Assembly: GCA_963735955.1 (NCBI GenBank)
Contig: CAVTND010000004.1
Span: 1-64,000 of the forward strand
Length of the DNA: 64,000 nucleotides
Origin: CAVTND01 sp963735955
GTDB lineage: Bacteria > Pseudomonadota > Gammaproteobacteria > Burkholderiales > Burkholderiaceae_F
Direction: 5' to 3'
Shown: in pieces, positions 57,216 through 64,000 of the stretch
Layout: each line of letters starts with the position of its first letter
Numbering within the stretch: position 1 is the stretch's first letter
Program-made: the position numbers and the translations under genes
Notes under the pieces: model-generated
The model's input: the letters and a program-made list of their open reading frames with translations, nothing else
The model's database searches: none
What the model was told of the DNA's origin: nothing

Positions 57216-60200
57216 ATGAAGTACGGGGAAACCGCGCTCGTGCTGTTGTCGTCAGGATTGCTCGTGTTGGAGTTTTCATCGGCTGGCGTGGCTGGCCGCT
57301 CGCGCACTCGCGCTTTCTCGCTGAAGTCCTTCGCGTTCGCCGCGCTGGCGACCTCGTTCACCGCGTTCGCAGCTGACCCACAGGTTGCCGCGTTCAACGA
57401 TGCACCTGATCCGGTGCCGGCGGGCGGCAATGTCACCTACTCGATTCGCGTCGATAACAACGGCATCGACGCCGCGCTGAGCACAGTGCTGACGATGCCG
57501 GTGCCTGCCGGCGCGGTCTTCGTCTCGGCATCGCCGCCGGCGGCCAATTGCGTCTTCACCGCACCGAATGTCGTGTGCAGCCTGGGCTCGATCGCACCTG
57601 GCGGCGCTGATGTGCGCAATGTCGACATCGTGCTGCGGGCACTCGGCCCGGGTCCGAGTTCGCTGAACCTGACAGCGACGGTCACGGCGAGCAATGACAG
57701 CAACCCGGCCAACAACACGCAGAACCAGACGACGACGGTTATCAACGGCGCGGACCTGACACTGACCAAGACCGATGCACCGGATCCCGTGGTCGGGGGC
57801 GCAAACGTCACCTACACACTGACTGCCGGCAATCTCGGACCGAACGCGACGGCCGGCATCCGAATCCGCGACACTCTGCCGCCATCGACCACCTTCGTCT
57901 CGGCCAGCGGAACCGGGTGGACCTGCTCGTTCGCGTCACCGGTCGTCACCTGTACGCGGCCCGGCCCGCACGCGGTCGGCGTCGCAATTCCTGCAGTCAC
58001 GCTGGTAGCGACCGTCACTGCGGCCGGCGGCGCGATCACCAACAGCGCGACGATCGATCCCTTCGTGATCGGCGGAGTGCCCCTGGTCGATGACCCGATC
58101 ACCGCCAACAACACGGTGACGGCCGACACGACGGTGACACCTGGCGCCGACGTCCGCATCTCCAGCAAGACCGTGACTTCAACGGTGCCCGCGACCGCCG
58201 GCACCAACGTCACCTTCCTGATCCAGCCTCGCAACTTCGGACCAGCGACGGCAGTCAACGCGATCGTCACCGACGTGCTGCCGGCCAATTGGGTGTTCGT
58301 CTCCGCGACGGGGCCGAACTGGGGCTGTGGAGCAGTGGCGCAGACCATCACCTGCACTCGCGCGAGCTTTCCGCTCGGCGCGACCGACAACATCACGGTC
58401 GTCGCGACTGCGCCGACCAGTGCGCAGATTCCTGCGGCGGGTCAGACCTTCACCAACACCGCGACGATCGCCAACACACTGCCTGATCCGATTGCCGGCA
58501 ACAACAGCGGCTCGGTCAACGTGCTGGTGCTGCGCGACGGCGCCGATCTGCGCGTCACCAAGACCAAGACGCCGAATCCGGTTGCGCTCGGCAGCAACCT
58601 GACCTCGACGCTGACCCTGTTCAACAACGGTCCGCGCGCAGCGACGGGGCCGCTGCGCATAGTCGATCGCCTGCCCGCGGGAGAGACGTACGTTTCGGCG
58701 AGCGGCACCGGCTGGACCTGCGTCCAGGCGCCGGTCCGGACCATCACCTGCACTCATCCGAACGCGGCCGGCCTTGCAGTTAGTGCTTCACTGCCGGCGG
58801 TCACGCTGGTGTCTACGGCGACTGCAAGCGGCACGCTCACCAACACGGCGTGTACCGGCACTTCGGTGCCGGCCGGCTCCGGCGGTGTCGCGAGTCCGCC
58901 GCTCGAAGGCGACCCGAACGCCGGCAATGACTGTGTCAATGCCAGTTCATCGTCCACGACAGCGCAGCCGGACCTGGCAATCACCAAGCTCACGGCCACG
59001 CCGACCGGTGGCGACAAGACCGTGTCCGCGACCGAAGGCTCGGTGACCTACACGCTGGTCGTGAGGAATCTCTCGGCGACCGACGCCGCGACTGGCGTGC
59101 GCATCGTCGACACGGTGCCCGCCTTCATCAACGGCCGCACGCCGGCGCCGACCGTCACGACCGCGGTCTCGGGCGGTTCGACCGCGACATTCAGCTGCAC
59201 GGCAGCAGCGCGACTGTGACCTGCACGCAGAGCGGTGGAACGCTGGGACCCGGCGCCAGCGTCACCGTGACGATCACCGTACAGCGGCCGATGACCGATG
59301 GCACGTTCAGCAACACGGCGACCGTCAGCAACACGGTGCAGGGAGACCCGAATCCGGCCAACAACTCCGCGACCGACACGTTGATCACGATTGCGCCGAT
59401 CGCCGATGTGCAGATGACCGGCAAGACGGTCTCGCCGAATCCGGTGCTGGCCGGCTCGAACGCGACCTATGTGCTCTCGTATCGCAATAACGGTCCGTCG
59501 ATCGCCCAGAGCATTGTCGTCACGGACAGCATCGCGTTTCCGGTGGGTGACGCCGGCTTCACAGTCGTCTCGATTTCGGCCACGGGTGGTGCGACCTGCT
59601 CGATTGCGGCCGGCGCAGTGCTGACCCCTGCCAGCAACTCGTTTACCTGCACCAAGGCCTCGATGGCCAACAACGAGACGCAGTCGATCACGCTGGTCGT
59701 GCGTCCCAATTTCCAGCCCGGCAATCCGGCGCGCGTGATTCCGAATACCGCAAGCCTGACCACGACGACACCGGAAAGCACGACCGGCGCCAACAACGGT
59801 AACAACAGCCAGACCGCGACTCTCAACGTATCGGCAGCGACGCTCGATCTGCTGGTCAACAAGACCGACCTGGTCGATCCGATCGGCTATGCCTCGGGTG
59901 CGACCTGCACGACCGGCACCTGCGTCAATTACCGCGTGCGGGTCACCAACAACGGCCCCTCGTTCGGCACCGGGGTCACGATCGCCGAGAACATGCAGGC
60001 GCCGGCGGGCAAGCGCATCCGCTTTGTCTGCGACACGACCGCTTTCACGACCGGTGCAGCATGCCGTGCGCCGAGCACGTGTTCGCTTGCCGCAGGCACG
60101 ACGTCGGCGCCGGGCGGCGCGCTCGCCTTCACCTGCCAGGTGCCGGCCGGAACAGCAGCCACGGGAACTGCAGTTGGCACCCTGGTGGCAGCGCAGAGCA

Positions 60201-63200
60201 AGGATGTGTTCCTGCGATTCCAGATGCTGGACGCTCCCGCACCGACCGGTGATGTCTATACGAACGGAGTTGCGGTCAGCGCGAACGAAACCGATTCCTT
60301 CGCCGGCAACAACACGAACAGCGAGCCGACCACGGTGCGGCAGCTGATCGACCTTCGAACCGCCAAGAGTTCGAGCGCGGCCACGGTCGCACTGAACCAG
60401 CCGTTCAACTGGACCGTCACGGTCACCAATGCCGGCCCGGCCACCAGTCTGCAAACGATACTCACCGACACGCTGCCGGCCAGCGTGCAGGTAACGGGAC
60501 CGATCACCTGGAGCAAGACTTCGCCCGTCGGCAGCGGCAGCTGTGTGCTGGCCGGGGTCACGGTGACCTGCACGATGGGGCAGCTGAACAATCCCGGCGT
60601 CGCGACGATCACGATTCCGTCTCGCTTCACCTCATTCCCTTCCGGCGGTACCGCCACCAATACCGCCACCGTCGGCACCAATCCTGCCGACACCGGCGCG
60701 ATCGACAGCAACGCGGCCAACAACACGGCCAACAACATCGTCACCGTCACGCGCTCATCTCTGGCCGGCACGGTGTTCCGCGACCGCGACGGCAATGGTG
60801 CGCCGGGCGGGGTGGGCGAGGTCGGCATCGGCGGTGTCGCGCTGGCGCTGAGTGGCACGGATGCTTACGGCAACGCGATCTCGCGCAGCGCCACGACCGC
60901 GGCCGACGGCAGCTACGGCTTCGCCGATCTGCCGCCGTCGAATGCGGCCGGCTACGCGATCACGGAAACCCAGCCGGTCACCTACGCCAACGGCGCGAAT
61001 CCACCTCCGGCGACGGCCGACTCGCTGGGCGGCACTCGTCCCGCCTCTGGCGCGCCGGGCTTCGGCGTTCTCATTTCGGCAATTCCCGTCAGCGGCAATG
61101 TCAATGGCATCAACTACAACTTTGCCGAAGTGCTGCGGCCGTCGATCAGCGGCACGATCTATCGCGACAACAACAACAACGGAGTGCAGAACGCGGGCGA
61201 GACTGGGATTGCGGGCGCCACGGTGGAGCTGTATCGCACGTCCGACAACTCGCTGGCGGCGACGACGACTACCGACGCGAGTGGCAATTACAACTTTCTC
61301 AATCTCGACCCCATCTCCTACTTCATCTCGGAGCCGCAGCCAGCGGGATTCCTCGACGGCACTGCCACGCCGGGACTGATCGGCGGCGCGCCGTGCGCCG
61401 GTTGCGCGGTGTCCAGCAGCTACAACCCGCTGAACGAAGCGGCAACGATCACGCGCATCACCGGCGTCAACGTTGTCAGCGGTGACAGCGCCACGGCGAT
61501 GAATTTCGGCGAACTCGTGCCGTCGACGCTGGCCGGCTCGGTGTTCGTCGATTTCAATTCCAGCGGCACGCGCAATGGCGGCGAGCCCGGAATTTCCGCT
61601 GTCGCACTGACCTTGACCGGGATTGACGACCGCGGCAATGCGGTCTCGCGACCCGTCACAACCGACGGCGGCGGCAATTACACGATCGGCACCCTGCGGC
61701 CCTCAAACGCCGCCGGATACCTGATCACCGAAACACAGCCGGCCGGATTCACGAACGGCCCGAACCCGCCGGTGGGCAGCGCCGATTCGCTCGGTGGCAC
61801 GCGGCCGGCGAGTGGCGTGGGCTTCGGTCTGATCGTCTCGGCGATTCCGGTCGCATCAAACCAGAACGGCATCAATTACACCTTCGCTGAAGTTGGCGGC
61901 ACGACGGTCAGCGGCACGGTCTACATCGACCGCAATCGCGACGGCACGCTGCAGCCGACCGACACCGGCCGCATCGCCGGCGTCACGATCCAGCTCGTCG
62001 ATCCGATCAGCAGCGCGGTGATTGCCACTGCGACCACCGACGCCAGTGGCAATTACCTGTTCAGTGGTGCGCCGGTCGGCAATTACCAGATTGTCGAACT
62101 GCAGCCGGCCGGCTACGGCTCGAGCACGCCGAACTCGCTGAACGTCGCGATCCCGGCGGCCGGGCTGACGAACCAGAATTTCGGCGATACCGCGAGCTCG
62201 ATCGCGGGCACGGTCTTCCTCGACGCCAACAACAACGGCACACGGCAGGGCGGTGAAATTGGCATCGCTGCGGTCGGGATCGAACTGCTCGATGCGGTCA
62301 ACGCCGTCATCGCGACGAGCACGACCGATGGCTCCGGCAACTACCGCTTCGACGACCTGATCGCCGCGACCTACAGCGTGCGCGAACTGGCGCAGCCGCC
62401 GGGCACGCTGAACGGCATCACGACCGCCGGCTCCAGCGGCGGCACTGCAACAGCGGTCACGACGCTGCCCTCGGCGATCACGTCGATCGCGTTGCCGGTC
62501 GCCAGCGACTCGACTGTCAACAACTTCGCCGAGATCGCCCCGGCCACGCTGGCGGGCAGCGTCTACAACGATGTCAACAACAACGGCGTGCGCGATGGTG
62601 GCGAAGCCGGTTACGCCGGCCAGACCATCGTGCTGACCGGCACCAACGATCTCGGCCAGCCGGTCAATCTGAGCGTCACGACTGACGCCAGTGGCAACTA
62701 CAGCTTTACCGGTCTGCGGCCCGGCGCCTACACGATCGCGCAGCCGAATGCGCCGCCCGGAACCCTGAATGGGCGCACCACGGCGGGCAGTGCAGGCGGC
62801 ACGGCCACGTCCGGTCACCACGCTGCCTTCGCAGATCTCCGGCGTGATCCTGACGTCCGGCACCAATGCCACCGCTTACCTGTTCGGCGAACTGAATCCG
62901 TCCTCGTTCAGCGGCAGCGTCTACAACGACAGCAACAACAACGGCGCGCGCGACATCGGCGAGCCGGGCTTCCCGACCCAGACCATCAACCTGAGCGGCA
63001 CCGATGACGCGGGCCAGCCGGTCGCACTCTCCACCGTCACCGACGGCAGCGGCAACTTCAGCTTCGGCACGCTGCGGCCCGGCACCTACACACTGACGCA
63101 GCCGGCGCAGCCGGCGGGCAGCAGCAACGGCATCACGACCGCGGGCACGACAGGCGGCACGGCCACTCCGGTGGCGACGACGCCGTCGGCGATCAGCGGC

Positions 63201-64000
63201 ATCGCGCTTGGCCAGGGCGCGGCATCGACCGGCAACCTGTTCGGTGAGATCGCTGCCGGTTCGATCGCGGGCAGCGTCTACAACGACCTGAACAACAACG
63301 GCGTGCGCGACGGCGGCGAGACCGGCATCGCGGCCCAGACCATCACGCTCACCGGTACCAACGCGCTCGGCCAGGCGATCAGCCTGACGACGACCACCGA
63401 CGCCAGCGGCAACTACCAGTTCCTCGCACTCTTTGGCGGCACCTACGCGATCACGCAACCGGCGCAGCCCGCCAATACCCTGAGCGGGATCACGACCCCC
63501 GGCAGCGGCGGCGGCACCGCCACCGCGCCGGCCACGACGCCATCGGCGATTTCGAACGTCGTGCTGCCGGCCGGAGGCGCGCTCAGTCGGCAACAACTTC
63601 GGCGAAATTCCGGGCGCGCAGATCGCCGGCAATGTCTACAACGACCTGAACAACAACGGTGCGCGCGATGCGGGCGAGGCTGGCTTTGCCGGCGTCACGC
63701 TGGCGCTGACCGGAACCAACGATCTCGGTCAGCCGGTCACTCAATCGGTGGTGACTGACGCGACTGGTGCCTACGTCTTCACGCACGCTGCGGCCCGGCA
63801 CCTACGCGGTGACCGAGCCGACCCAGCCGTCCGGTTCGATCAACGGCATCACGACTGCCGGCACCACCGGCGGCACGGCGACACCGTCGCCGACTCTGCC
63901 GTCGGCGATCAACGGCATTGCGCTCGCCACCGGTGCGGCCTCGGGCGCCAACAACTTCGGCGAGATCGCCAACGCGCCGAACCTGGTGGTCAGCAAACAG
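57216..64000 (+). CDS. Giant exported DUF11/SdrD-B-like repeat surface protein (incomplete, frameshifted)
   Basis: After a signal peptide (SLKSFAFAALATSFTAFA, cut before ADPQ) come eight DUF11 repeats and then at least nine SdrD B-like repeats; the frame is still open at the window edge. The annotated ATG has little ribosome-site support; a GTG at about 57286 gives a more typical signal peptide. The frame shifts at about 59205, 62812, 63590 and 63785, all inside repeat units that stay recognisable, so one continuous protein of over 2,250 residues is likely. Such proteins are long, calcium-binding stalks or adhesins. No anchor is visible because the C-terminus is missing. Confidence 0.8.
57373..60760 (+). 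repeat. Eight tandem DUF11 (TIGR01451) repeats
   Basis: Units begin near 57373, 57750, 58147, 58541, 58969, 59404, 59845 and 60350. Each opens with a line such as ADLTLTKTDAPDPVVGGANV and ends near a NPANNT-like segment. Spacing grows from about 380 to 500 bases. In the family these Ig-like modules form rigid stalks. Confidence 0.85.
60766..63990 (+). repeat. At least nine tandem SdrD B-like (Cna-B type) repeats
   Basis: Units begin near 60766, 61150, 61534, 61913, 62208, 62554, 62913, 63270 and 63629. Each has an acidic Asn/Asp loop (GSVYNDLNNNGVRDGGETGI) that binds calcium in SdrD-type B domains. The last four are close to 358 bases apart and much more alike (GSVYND/GNVYND) than the first five, pointing to recent duplication. 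A DUF11-like unit (NAPNLVVSKQ) appears to start at the very end. Confidence 0.85.

Noticed and set aside
59048..60454. 468-codon open frame on the minus strand
   Set aside because: Mirror image of the DUF11 repeats; its composition follows the codon pattern of the real gene.
60766..63990. CRISPR-like or satellite repeat array
   Set aside because: The repeats are about 300-380 bases, coding and diverged; they are protein domains.

Overview
The window is GC-rich and densely coded. It looks like a proteobacterial chromosome, most likely a betaproteobacterium near the Burkholderiales. That guess rests on the gene families present (acetyl-CoA synthetase beside a DUF4212/sodium-solute symporter pair, SorAB-type sulfite oxidation, a TRAP plus gentisate-type catabolic cassette, a NodT-type efflux lipoprotein), not on a marker gene, so the taxon stays uncertain.

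Layout. 1-3.6 kb: minus-strand envelope genes (partial efflux lipoprotein, glycine-zipper protein, patatin phospholipase, two-helix ion channel, small lipoprotein). 3.8-10.7 kb: a broken AraC-type regulator, tRNA-Ser(CGA), then an acetate/short-chain acid module (acs, a YggT-like protein, a TPR protein, DUF4212 plus a large sodium:solute symporter) closed by a strong terminator. 10.7-13.5 kb: tRNA-Ser(GGA), a membrane-anchored TIR protein and a convergent sulfite dehydrogenase/cytochrome c pair.

13.9-47.1 kb is the centre of the window: a complete-looking extracellular contractile injection system (eCIS) with its own sigma-54 activator, a textbook -24/-12 promoter and a candidate upstream activator site. 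The structural genes run cap adaptor (DUF4255), sheath, tube, second sheath-like protein, second tube, LysM/CIS-tube protein, a 53-residue protein, hub, spike, a protein with a C-terminal membrane helix, gp25, baseplate J, tail protein I-like protein, a PKD-like protein, three proteins that share a motif, a further component and the AAA ATPase. Three cargo candidates follow, each carrying the eCIS-core (DUF4157) domain. The first ends in what I read as an ExoY/edema-factor-like nucleotidyl cyclase, the second in an M35-like (aspzincin) metallopeptidase, and the third in an unassigned domain with a His/Cys pair reminiscent of caspase-fold peptidases. There is no capsid, portal, terminase or integrase, and no T6SS membrane-complex gene, so this is neither a prophage nor a T6SS.

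47.1-56.9 kb: a minus-strand lipoprotein and a DUF2726 protein, a divergent iron(III)-type ABC pair (ATPase and permease) around a Fur-box-like site, then a fumarylpyruvate-hydrolase-like enzyme, a three-part TRAP transporter and a zeta-class GST isomerase, which together suggest uptake and breakdown of an aromatic acid through a gentisate-type route. An exported CYTH-like protein follows. 57.2-64 kb: the first part of a giant exported protein made of eight DUF11 repeats, then at least nine SdrD B-like repeats, running off the right edge.

A striking property of the window is the number of genes interrupted by single-base frameshifts (about eighteen), while long neighbours are intact. The broken genes stay conserved across the shift, so I read most of these as sequence errors rather than real decay, and I annotate each such gene as one span.
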